IMG/VR virus record: IMGVR_UViG_3300027777_000023
Span: 124,001-188,000 of that record
Origin: a virus
DNA length: 64,000 bases
Strand: one strand, 5' to 3'
The notes beneath the pieces were generated by a model. The model saw only the letters and a program-made list of their open reading frames with translations, had not been told where the DNA came from and did not search any database. Position numbers and translations under genes: made by a program. Shown piece after piece: positions 28,066 to 35,880 of the stretch. Each line of letters starts with the position of its first letter. The stretch's first letter is position 1.

Positions 28066-29320
28066 TTGAAAGTTTTCTAGGTGTAGTTTTTTCTATTCTA
28101 CCGAGTTTACCTTTCTTTTGCAACAAAGGATGCTTGTAATTCTCCCTTTCCTCTGCCTTGGGAATGTGACTGTGCCCCATACGACGCACAGCTACCCTGC
28201 AGAGAGTTTTGTTTTCACCCTTGCCTTTGAGTACTTCGTGGCTTTTGAAAAGTTCGATGAGAGTATGATATGTTTCTACCACCAGGCGGTTGAGATCCTC
28301 TACGTTTTCAGCTCTAATTTCACGAGCATACTGAGAAACCAGACTGTATGCCCTGTGAAGATAGCTAAAGCTCTTTTCTATAGCTTCAGAGGATCTAGCC
28401 ACTCTGGGAGAGTCTTTTTTAGTTGAGTCTGTTCGATCGATTCTCATTCGACGATCAGGATTTTTCAGATTGAACACCTTTTCCAGCTCTAGAACCTTTC
28501 TTTCTTCACCCTCAGGATCAATCTCGTTAGAGGGAAGAAAGAAGATGAGATGAGTATGAGGACGATATTTTTGAGAGAGTATGCTGTCTACACTGATTTC
28601 ATGACTGTAGCTATAGCTGTAGATCTTTTTGTGTTTAGACAGCTTTGTGAAGTATTCTGAGTTCTTTTTAAAGAACGCTAGATACTTTTCTTGATCAGGC
28701 TTTCTATAGGACTCGTCGCTAGAGATCACAGCCTGATAGGCAACAAAGCCAGCTTTGAATAGAGCTTCAACAGAATAGGTCTTGCAGAACTTCTTATGGG
28801 CCCGTGCACAGCTTTTTGGATCAACAGTGCGGTTGTCTACGCAAACACTGCTATAGCTGTTGTAGGCAGTGTCTGGATCGCGTAGATTGCTGGATATAGC
28901 ATCCTTTCCGTTGTTGAGAATGTTTGTCATGTCGCAACCAATGCTTAAGAGCAAGTGAGCTTCTAGATCTAGCTTTTTTAGACCAAACCTATTGCTGTTG
29001 GTTTTGTCTGAGAGAATGAGAGAACGAAGATTTAACTGAGCATCTCTAGAGAGTAGTTCCCAGTGAGAGACGAGACTATTAACACAAAGCCAGTTAAGAC
29101 TGTGATGAGAGTATACAGGCTTATCGCTTTTTACAGAGCAACTACTAGAGCTTAGGCTAGCGCAACTAGACTTAAATCTCGCTACCGCTTCTTTTGAGGG
29201 TTTAGCTACAGGACCATAAAGGAACTCTTCACTGTAGTTGTCATTATGGGCCAGCCTATCTTTTATGCGATAGACGTGGGTTTTCTTTGCCTCTGTGCTT
29301 TTTTCTATAGTCGTCTGCAT
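27641..29320 (-). CDS. Hypothetical protein with HUH-like motif (possible Rep-type or relaxase-type)
   Basis: 559 aa from the ATG at 29320 (a GTG at 29365 is also possible). Its middle contains YRPHTHLIFFLP, an H-x-H followed by hydrophobics, as in motif 2 of HUH endonucleases, and later FSYLHRAYSLVSQYA, which could hold the catalytic Tyr. Many Ser/Lys. The last about 140 residues become a Ser/Arg-rich sequence where the frame overlaps the next gene, so the functional part probably ends near residue 430. HUH assignment is weak; it may instead be an unrelated DNA- or RNA-binding protein. Confidence 0.5.
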   Translation of the reverse strand: MQTTIEKSTEAKKTHVYRIKDRLAHNDNYSEEFLYGPVAKPSKEAVARFKSSCASLSSSSCSVKSDKPVYSHHSLNWLCVNSLVSHWELLSRDAQLNLRSLILSDKTNSNRFGLKKLDLEAHLLLSIGCDMTNILNNGKDAISSNLRDPDTAYNSYSSVCVDNRTVDPKSCARAHKKFCKTYSVEALFKAGFVAYQAVISSDESYRKPDQEKYLAFFKKNSEYFTKLSKHKKIYSYSYSHEISVDSILSQKYRPHTHLIFFLPSNEIDPEGEERKVLELEKVFNLKNPDRRMRIDRTDSTKKDSPRVARSSEAIEKSFSYLHRAYSLVSQYAREIRAENVEDLNRLVVETYHTLIELFKSHEVLKGKGENKTLCRVAVRRMGHSHIPKAEERENYKHPLLQKKGKLGRIEKTTPRKLSNAKVKPTIKACGEPFASDKTPTHTESNPSGIPINRETVGESASNSTAVAGVGCQYGRLYERRRTLELRSRSSKTSGSTDHSCTGSSKTSQSSKSRKFAERNAERSLRGSQRQLGQTYRCSSSARKSISEYAGSPGACVSNG

Positions 29321-29520
29321 ACGTGCCTGTACTAGATATATACTTTGAGAGAGGTTAAAGGTCACTATGTTTTTGCTTGTGGGTACTAGAGAGAATTTAT
29401 AGGGTGAGTCTTTAGTTTAGAGAAGGGGATTGGTTAGTGAGTTAGTAGAGGGATAAGGGAGGGTATATAGAACAACTATCAACAGTATAGGGAGTACATG
29501 GTTTTTTCGGGAGGTGCTTG

Positions 29521-29549
29521 TTGCTTCGCTGGGACAGTTGTGTTATAGT
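29521..29549 (+). promoter_or_regulatory. Promoter of the RNAP fusion unit
   Basis: TTGCTT (29521-29526), 17-nt spacer, TATAGT (29544-29549), with a TG one base before the -10 (extended -10). Predicted start about 29556, 15 nt before the ATG at 29571. The region from 29366 to here is a divergent intergenic stretch with no gene seen. Confidence 0.6.
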
Positions 29550-29570
29550 TCCCTTAACGTAACCCTACTT

Positions 29571-29906
29571 ATGCGCCCCATAGAAAAGATAAAAAGTATT
29601 ACCATACGGAACAAACGCTACAAGTTTGTGGTAAAAAAACTGCGACATGCCAGAGGCAGAACAGAACACCCAGACACTAAAAACAAGACAGTGTATATAG
29701 ACTCTAGAGAAAAAGGCAAAGCGTTGCTGTCCACGCTTATTGATGAGCTCATACATTGCGCTATCTGGGATATACAGAACGAGATCGTGGATGAGATCTC
29801 TGACGGCATGGCCGATGTGTTGTGGCGCTGTGGACTGAGGTTTACAGACGAGACGGATGAAACCCTGGAAAGCACAACATCAACATATGTCTCTAAAAAC
29901 CTTTAA
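29571..29906 (+). CDS. Metallopeptidase-like protein with altered HExxH
   Basis: 111 aa. The segment STLIDELIHCAIWDIQNEIVDEISDGMADVLWRCGLRF resembles a small phage/bacterial zinc-peptidase-like family in which the pattern is LIHE.LHA..WDL.E....E....IA..LWR.GWR. Here the first His of HExxH is Asp (D58-E-L-I-H62), so zinc catalysis is doubtful. The ATG at 29571 is preferred to an upstream TTG. It heads the RNAP fusion unit and overlaps the next start by 20 nt. Confidence 0.65.
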   Translation: MRPIEKIKSITIRNKRYKFVVKKLRHARGRTEHPDTKNKTVYIDSREKGKALLSTLIDELIHCAIWDIQNEIVDEISDGMADVLWRCGLRFTDETDETLESTTSTYVSKNL

Positions 29907-32883
29907 ATTTGCCCTAGTTCACGGCAAGCTTACAAAAGTGCCAAAGTCGCAGAAGTCGAAATATAGCATGATCGACCCTTCGCACTTCTTCAGCCCTGTA
30001 ACTAATCTTATTCCAGGACTCAGCTCAGTATCAGGTGCACGCGTACTAATCGGTGACAAGTCTTCGCTGCAGGCCATGACACTCACCAATCGTGAGGCTC
30101 CTCTGGTGCAGGCAGCGCCCAAAGCCGGAGGCGGAGACAGTTTTGCAAAGCAGTTTGGTAAACTTGTGAGTATTTCTGCAAAGACTGACGGCGTGGTATC
30201 TAAAATCGAGGACGACCACATGATCGTCAAAGACTCGGCAGGTAAAGAACATCATCACGACCGCTACAATAATTACATCATAGGGCGTGAAAGCTATATT
30301 CACCATACACCTAACGTAAAGGTTGGCGATAAAGTTAAAGAAGGACAACTACTGGCAACATCCAACTACTCTGACCATGAAGGCACATTATCATTAGGGA
30401 TGAACCTTAAAACAGCCATCATGCCGTTCAGATCTTTGAATTTCGAAGATTCTTTGGCCATATCTGAGTCAGCAGCTAAAAAATTGGAAGGGGAGCAGCT
30501 TATTCCTGTGCGTATGGAAATTGCTAGAGGGATCTCTACCGACAAAGACAGGTACATCTCTTTATTTCCAAACAAATACTACAACGACCAGCTCTCACAC
30601 ATAGACAGTCATGGTGTGGTGAAGAAAGGTACCGTATTGAAACACGGAGATCCGATCATCCTAGCTTTTCAACCTAAAACACTAAAGTCCCTTGATATCC
30701 AGCTAGGCAAACTGTCCAAAGTTATTCGTAACGCTTTCTCAGACATTTCAGTGGCCTGGGAGTATGAGTATGAGGGTGTGGTGACGGATACTTCAGCCAG
30801 TGGCGGTCTTGTGGCTGTGACAGTAAAAACAAAAAGACCCATGAGTCATGGCGACAAGCTCAACATGCCTTTTGGTGCAAAAGGAGTAGTAAGTATTGTT
30901 CCAGACACGCAAATGCCTCAAGGCGAAGACGGCAAACCTGTGGATGTGTTGTTGAATTCCATGAGTATCACTAGTCGTGTTGCTCCGGGTTTGGTGAATG
31001 CAATTGGTTTGGGTAAGCTGGCCCAAAAGCAGGGCAAAGCACTTACAATGACAGGTTTCACCGAAGGTTCAGCTGTCCAGAAAGTGATTGATATTTTGGA
31101 CAAGCACGGAATAAAAGATACCGAGAAGCTTTATGATCCTTTGTCTGGTAAGCACGTTGAAGTACTCACAGGTCCTCTGTATTTTAATCGTTTGCACCAT
31201 ATCGCAGAAGACAAGATATCCGCAAGATCGGCGGCCACGACGTATGATATCAATATGCAGCCTTCAAAGGCAGGCTCGCACGAGAAAGCTAAGCGTATAG
31301 GTAATTTGGCAACAACTGTTGCCCTATCCAACGACGCCAAAGCAGTGCTCAGAGATATTGCCACAGTCAGAGCAACAAAGAACGACGACTTTTGGACAGC
31401 TTTGAAGCTCGGTTTGCCGCCACCTCCACAAAAAGTACCGTTCATATTTGATAAATTTATAGGTCACCTCAAGGGGGCTGGTGTTAATGTACAGCAGGAT
31501 GGATCTAAATTTCATATCATGCCGCAGACAGATAAAGATATTGTGGCGATGTCTCAGGGAGAAATTAAAGAACCTCTAACGTACAAAATTAGAAAAGATT
31601 CTCTTATCGAAGAAGAACACGGGCTTTTTGATCCGTCGTTGGTGGGTATCCATGGCGATAATTTTAATCATATAAGCTTAAACCATAGAATTCCTAATCC
31701 TATGGCCGAGGATCATCTGCGCAAGCTTTTGAAGATGACCAAAAATGCGTACGAGGAAGCAGCCGCATCAGGCTCGATCGAGAAAGACCTTAAAAAGATC
31801 AACGTTGACGAAAAGATCGCAGAACTCAAAAAGGTCATAGGGCTAAAAAAGAAAACCGGTAGAGACGACGCAATTAAATCTCTCAGCTTTCTAACGATGC
31901 TAAAGCAGCACAATCTAAAGCCTGAGGATATGTTGTTGTCTAAGATCCCGGTGATTCCTGCGCAATATCGCCCTGTTATGGTTCAGGGGGATCAGGCACT
32001 GACTGCAGACGTTAATGAGCTATATAAGGATTTAATCATGGTGAATAAATCTTTTGGGGCAGCCAAAGATTCTCCTGACGTTGATCCGGAACACCTCAGT
32101 ACAGCAAAGAAGCAGATATATAATGGTGTTAAAGCTGTTTTTGGTTTAGGTGGACCTATCAACCAGAAGAGTATTGAGAAAGGCTACAAAGGATTATTGG
32201 CTTCTGCTCTGGGTTTGCAGGGAGGCTCGGCCAAAGAAAGTATGTTTCAGGCAAAGGTGGTTAATAAGCCTATTGATCTTGTAGGTCGAGCTGTTTTGCT
32301 GCCGGACTCTAATCTAGATCTAAATCAAAGCAGTATTCCTCAATCTGTAGCGTGGAGCATTTATTCCCCTTTTGTGATTCGGCGTATGGTTCGCATGGGA
32401 ATTCCAGCAACGAAAGCCAGAGAATATCTAGAACACAAACACCCATTAGCGTTACAGGCACTGCATGAAGAGATGGCTGATCGTCCAGGAATCGTTACGC
32501 GAGATCCCCAGCTGTCTAAATACAACTTCCAGGGAATGTATTTGAAGATGAATCCTGATCCCAAGGATTTCTCTATCAAACTAAACCCTCTCGTGTTTAA
32601 GGGATATGGGGCGGACAGTGACGGCGATCAACTCAACGTACAGGTTCCTGCATCAGAAGAAGCAAAGGAAGAAGTCAAGGAGAAGTTATTGCCGGAAAAG
32701 AACTTAATTTATCACCGCACTTTCTCACCAATTTACACTCCCTCGAATGAAGCTGCAACAGGCTTATTTGCTGCTAGTTTTGAGGATAAGAAAAATCAAC
32801 CAAAGAAATATCACTCAGAGCAAGAAGTAGTTAGAGACTTTCTTGCTGGTAAATTAGATATTGGTGACAGGGTAGAAATATAG
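29887..32883 (+). CDS. RNA polymerase beta C-terminal / beta' N-terminal fusion
   Basis: 998 aa. The beta part has FRSLNFEDSLAIS (E187, D188, as in YNFEDAI.IS), GDK324-LNMPFGAK332-GV with the two conserved lysines at the correct 8-residue spacing, RLHHIAEDKISARS matching LKLHHLVDDKIHARS, and a beta-type end around residue 535. The beta' N-terminus follows at once (MSQGEIKEPLTY...HGLFDPSLVG), then IPVIPAQYRPV, the GRAVLLPDSNLDLNQSSIP double-psi segment, and ADSDGD at 909-914 carrying the three catalytic Asp. The N-terminal zinc ribbon of beta' is absent. ATG 29887 chosen; 29857 is possible. Needs the other three fragments to make a core enzyme. Confidence 0.92.
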   Translation: MSLKTFKFALVHGKLTKVPKSQKSKYSMIDPSHFFSPVTNLIPGLSSVSGARVLIGDKSSLQAMTLTNREAPLVQAAPKAGGGDSFAKQFGKLVSISAKTDGVVSKIEDDHMIVKDSAGKEHHHDRYNNYIIGRESYIHHTPNVKVGDKVKEGQLLATSNYSDHEGTLSLGMNLKTAIMPFRSLNFEDSLAISESAAKKLEGEQLIPVRMEIARGISTDKDRYISLFPNKYYNDQLSHIDSHGVVKKGTVLKHGDPIILAFQPKTLKSLDIQLGKLSKVIRNAFSDISVAWEYEYEGVVTDTSASGGLVAVTVKTKRPMSHGDKLNMPFGAKGVVSIVPDTQMPQGEDGKPVDVLLNSMSITSRVAPGLVNAIGLGKLAQKQGKALTMTGFTEGSAVQKVIDILDKHGIKDTEKLYDPLSGKHVEVLTGPLYFNRLHHIAEDKISARSAATTYDINMQPSKAGSHEKAKRIGNLATTVALSNDAKAVLRDIATVRATKNDDFWTALKLGLPPPPQKVPFIFDKFIGHLKGAGVNVQQDGSKFHIMPQTDKDIVAMSQGEIKEPLTYKIRKDSLIEEEHGLFDPSLVGIHGDNFNHISLNHRIPNPMAEDHLRKLLKMTKNAYEEAAASGSIEKDLKKINVDEKIAELKKVIGLKKKTGRDDAIKSLSFLTMLKQHNLKPEDMLLSKIPVIPAQYRPVMVQGDQALTADVNELYKDLIMVNKSFGAAKDSPDVDPEHLSTAKKQIYNGVKAVFGLGGPINQKSIEKGYKGLLASALGLQGGSAKESMFQAKVVNKPIDLVGRAVLLPDSNLDLNQSSIPQSVAWSIYSPFVIRRMVRMGIPATKAREYLEHKHPLALQALHEEMADRPGIVTRDPQLSKYNFQGMYLKMNPDPKDFSIKLNPLVFKGYGADSDGDQLNVQVPASEEAKEEVKEKLLPEKNLIYHRTFSPIYTPSNEAATGLFAASFEDKKNQPKKYHSEQEVVRDFLAGKLDIGDRVEI

Positions 32884-32886
32884 CTG

Positions 32887-32914
32887 TTGACATCCCACCT
32901 ATCCTTTGTATACT
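32887..32914 (+). promoter_or_regulatory. Promoter for homing endonuclease gene
   Basis: TTGACA (32887-32892), 16-nt spacer, TATACT (32909-32914), then GGAGGG and ATG at 32921. The predicted start coincides with the ATG, so this promoter would give a leaderless mRNA, while GGAGGG would serve readthrough transcripts. Confidence 0.6.
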
Positions 32915-32920
32915 GGAGGG

Positions 32921-34351
32921 ATGCTAGACATTCAAGGAACACTATCGCGGTTTGGTTACGACCCAGGAACGCTAAAGAGATACTCAGAGCGTCCTGTGCT
33001 GATATTATGCGATTATTGTGATAAATCGCACGAAACACTGTATTGCAGATACGCCAATAATAATAACATGACCTGCGGCAGCAAAGACTGCAGGAACAAG
33101 TTAACCGAGAAAACCTGTCTCGTTAAGTATGGTACAAAGCACCACCTAGCTTCTGAGGAGGTGAAGGTTAGACGAAAGCACAGCAATATAGCTAAGTATG
33201 GTGTTGCGCATATCGCTCAAGTGGTTGAAATACGTGAGAAGATAAAGGAATCTAATGTGTGTACTTATACAGAAAAAGACGCAGACGGTAATTCCGTGGT
33301 TGTGGAAAAAATCAAAAAAACACATAGAGCCAGGTACGGTGTAGATTTCGCCATCAACAGAGCAGACATTCGAGAAAAGGCCAAAGCTTCAACCAAACTC
33401 AGTTGCGGTGTTGAAAACCCATTCAACTCATCTACGTGTATGCTGAAAGCAGTGGAAACTAAAATAGCGCGTTACGGTACAGCTCATCCAAGTAATTGTT
33501 ATGGTAAGGCGCAGCAAGAATTGGCAGATTGGCTTTTGGCAATTTCAGGTAAAGAGTTCAAAGCAGATTTTAAAATACTCAAAGGAAAAGAAATTGATTT
33601 GTATAATGAGGAGCTGCGGTTAGGTGTAGAGTATTGCGGCTTATATTGGCATACAGAAGATTCAAGAACACCTCGCGATAGGAATTATCATATAGATAAA
33701 TTTAAAAGAGCTAAATCTCAGAATGTAAGACTTATCACAGTGTTTGAAGATGAGTGGGTATATAGACAGACTCAGGTTAAGAATTTTTTACGCTCTGTGC
33801 TAGGTGCAAATGAACATGTGGTTTATGCTAGAAAGTGTAGTGTGCGTGAGATAGTCGGCAGAGATGGTAGAGCTTTTTTTGACGCGCACCATATTCAAGG
33901 AGCCAACAATCTTGGTAAATATTTTGCAGGATTGTTTTATGAAGACAATCTATTGGCTGTGATGAGTTTTGGTCGCCACCATCGAAAATCTTCTCAATTA
34001 GTGTTGGATCGCTTTGCCGTTAGAGATAATTATAGCGTTGTCGGCGGAGCATCTAAACTATTTAAGTTTTTGCTCAGCTTGAGTGGTGTTGAAGAAGTTG
34101 TTAGTTGGTCAGACAACCGTTGGAGTTGGGGAGACGTGTACGTTCAGTTAGGGTTTCAATTAGAGGAATCTCTGGGACCGGACTACAGCTATGTAGATTT
34201 TTCCCACAATTGTCGAAGGTTATCCAAACAGTCTCAGCGCAAAAGTAAAACTAATTGCCCAGCAAACAAGACCGAAAAAGAATTTTCTAACTCTAAAAAC
34301 TTGCATAGATTGTGGGATTGCGGCAAGCTGAGGTGGATGTTTCGCAAATAA
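32921..34351 (+). CDS. Vsr-like (EDxHD/PD-D/EXK-type) homing endonuclease
   Basis: 476 aa. The N-terminal part has CDYCDK...CGSKDC (zinc-finger-like) and repeated K-Y-G-V motifs, likely DNA binding. The centre holds EIDLYNEELRLGVEYCGLYWH, then YHIDKF and LITVFEDEW, matching the Vsr-like nuclease fold of phage homing enzymes such as I-Bth0305I. The C-terminal third (FFDAHHIQGAN..., VLDRFAVRDNYSVVGGASKL) is the accessory domain usually found with it. It lies 37 nt after the beta'-N stop at the point where beta' is split. ATG 32921 with GGAGGG is preferred over an upstream TTG. Confidence 0.82.
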   Translation: MLDIQGTLSRFGYDPGTLKRYSERPVLILCDYCDKSHETLYCRYANNNNMTCGSKDCRNKLTEKTCLVKYGTKHHLASEEVKVRRKHSNIAKYGVAHIAQVVEIREKIKESNVCTYTEKDADGNSVVVEKIKKTHRARYGVDFAINRADIREKAKASTKLSCGVENPFNSSTCMLKAVETKIARYGTAHPSNCYGKAQQELADWLLAISGKEFKADFKILKGKEIDLYNEELRLGVEYCGLYWHTEDSRTPRDRNYHIDKFKRAKSQNVRLITVFEDEWVYRQTQVKNFLRSVLGANEHVVYARKCSVREIVGRDGRAFFDAHHIQGANNLGKYFAGLFYEDNLLAVMSFGRHHRKSSQLVLDRFAVRDNYSVVGGASKLFKFLLSLSGVEEVVSWSDNRWSWGDVYVQLGFQLEESLGPDYSYVDFSHNCRRLSKQSQRKSKTNCPANKTEKEFSNSKNLHRLWDCGKLRWMFRK

Positions 34352-34377
34352 TCTTTATTTTTACGTTGTTTTAAGTT

Positions 34378-34578
34378 ATGCTTGAGGAAAATATATGGTT
34401 ACAGCTGAGTGATGACGAAAAATTCACTGAGCTGGAGACCTATTTAAACGAGCTTATTGAGATAGAGAAAGGTTGTCATGAACTAAGTAATACTGAGGGT
34501 CAGGGCAAACTCCCAAACATTAAAAAAACTTTAAACGACAAAATCTTTAAAATAATAGAACTGGAAAACGCAACATAA
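34378..34578 (+). CDS. Small acidic helical protein
   Basis: 66 aa, Glu/Leu-rich helix (DDEKFTELETYLNELIEIEK). One nt before the Gln/Pro-rich gene. No family recognised. Confidence 0.65.
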   Translation: MLEENIWLQLSDDEKFTELETYLNELIEIEKGCHELSNTEGQGKLPNIKKTLNDKIFKIIELENAT

Positions 34579-34579
34579 C

Positions 34580-35458
34580 ATGAAAATCTCAGAATTACTA
34601 GAAGACTACAGAAAGATTTCAAAAACAGCTAACGTCAAAAAGCTCACCAAGAAGGCGTTTATACCTAACCCTGACGTTATGGCTCAGCAGCAGCAAGCAC
34701 AACAACCTCAGCAAGGTGGTGCGCAGGGTCAGCCACCACAGCAAGGACAACCACAACCTCAGGGTGGCGGACAACCTCCGGCTCCTCAAGGCCAACCCCA
34801 GCCACCTCAAGCTCCTCCGCAACCGCCGCAGGCTCCGCAGCAACCTCAAGGACAACCGCAAGCGCAAGGTGGTGGTCCTATGGAACAGCTCATGGCGGAG
34901 GTTCAACAACTTTCCCCGGAAACACAACAACAGGTAGCTCCACTCATTCAACAGCTGCAGTCGATGCCTCCAGAGCAGCGAGACCAGCAAGCTATAGCAG
35001 TACTTCAGCAGCTCGAGGCACAACAACAACAGCAAGGCGCACCGCAGGGTGGAGGTATGGAGACGCAAGCCTCGATTGAAGATGAATATGCCGCAGCTAT
35101 GCAACAACAGGCTATGGGAGGTCAGCAAGGACAACCACAACCACCGCAACCGCAAGATATGCAACAGCAGGCCGCCCAGGACGCCGGTCAAGCAGAGGCT
35201 TCTGCGGTGGAAGCAAAGAATGAACTGGATAATGTGAAGGTCACCCTTACTGTGCGCGAACTTCTCGATTTGGTGGGCAAGGGCACTGCCACAGCATCAC
35301 TGCTCAAGGTCAAACAGCTTGCTGATACACATCAGCAGAAGATGGATCAGAGCAAACAAAAAGCAGACGCACAACAGCAACAGCAGACACAACAACAACA
35401 GCAAGACCAGCAGGGTATGATGGGTGGCGGAATTTACTCAGCACCGATGGGTAATTAA
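34580..35458 (+). CDS. Gln/Pro-rich low-complexity protein
   Basis: 292 aa. A helical, basic N-terminus (ISELLEDYRKISKTANVKKLTKKAF), about 80 residues of Q/P/G low complexity, an acidic helical patch (LMAEVQQLSPETQQQVAPLIQQLQ), more polyQ, and a short ordered segment (VTLTVRELLDLVGKGTATASLLKVKQL) before a Q-rich tail. Such proteins occur among virion components and could form flexible or phase-separating scaffolds; no family recognised. Located between the two beta' halves. Confidence 0.65.
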   Translation: MKISELLEDYRKISKTANVKKLTKKAFIPNPDVMAQQQQAQQPQQGGAQGQPPQQGQPQPQGGGQPPAPQGQPQPPQAPPQPPQAPQQPQGQPQAQGGGPMEQLMAEVQQLSPETQQQVAPLIQQLQSMPPEQRDQQAIAVLQQLEAQQQQQGAPQGGGMETQASIEDEYAAAMQQQAMGGQQGQPQPPQPQDMQQQAAQDAGQAEASAVEAKNELDNVKVTLTVRELLDLVGKGTATASLLKVKQLADTHQQKMDQSKQKADAQQQQQTQQQQQDQQGMMGGGIYSAPMGN

Positions 35459-35469
35459 TTGTACATGAT

Positions 35470-35880
35470 ATGCTAGACCTAACCAAATTGGCCACCTATC
35501 TAGACTCGTTTGAGAAAGGTGACCCTAACTACGACAGGGCCTGCTTCATAAAGAGTAAGTTGGCTACTGATTTACAGGATCGCGAAACCATCAACAACGG
35601 AGAAGAAGATGATCTTACTGATAATGACATCACCATGGCTACTCCGGATCAACAATCCTCGAGTAATCAGGAAGGTGAGATAATGGATGGTGTTTTCCAG
35701 GAATTAGACGCACTAAATCAAATAAAAGAAGAAAAAGAGGAAATTAAGCTGGATCCTAGACAAGAAGTCACAAGAAACCCTAATCTTAATTCTGCCTCGC
35801 CTGAAGATTTTGGCAACAACAGCCTAAACACAAAACAAGCCACATTATTTCAAATACTGCAGAAAAAACTTAATAAGTAA
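35470..35880 (+). CDS. Acidic hypothetical protein
   Basis: 136 aa, Asp/Glu/Asn-rich and largely disordered, with a helical start (LDLTKLATYLDSFEKGDPNYDRA) and helical end. Stop and the beta'-C start share a base (TAATG), so the two are coupled. No family recognised; an RNAP assembly partner is possible but unproven. Confidence 0.65.
   Translation: MLDLTKLATYLDSFEKGDPNYDRACFIKSKLATDLQDRETINNGEEDDLTDNDITMATPDQQSSSNQEGEIMDGVFQELDALNQIKEEKEEIKLDPRQEVTRNPNLNSASPEDFGNNSLNTKQATLFQILQKKLNK

Noticed and set aside
34619-35191. Minus-strand Leu-rich 190-codon frame
   Set aside because: Antisense of CAG/CAA-rich codons of the polyQ gene; reads as poly-Leu by base composition.
32884-35879. Group I or II intron between beta' fragments
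   Set aside because: The gap holds four intact genes with own starts, and the upstream RNAP fragment ends in a proper stop; no intron core seen.
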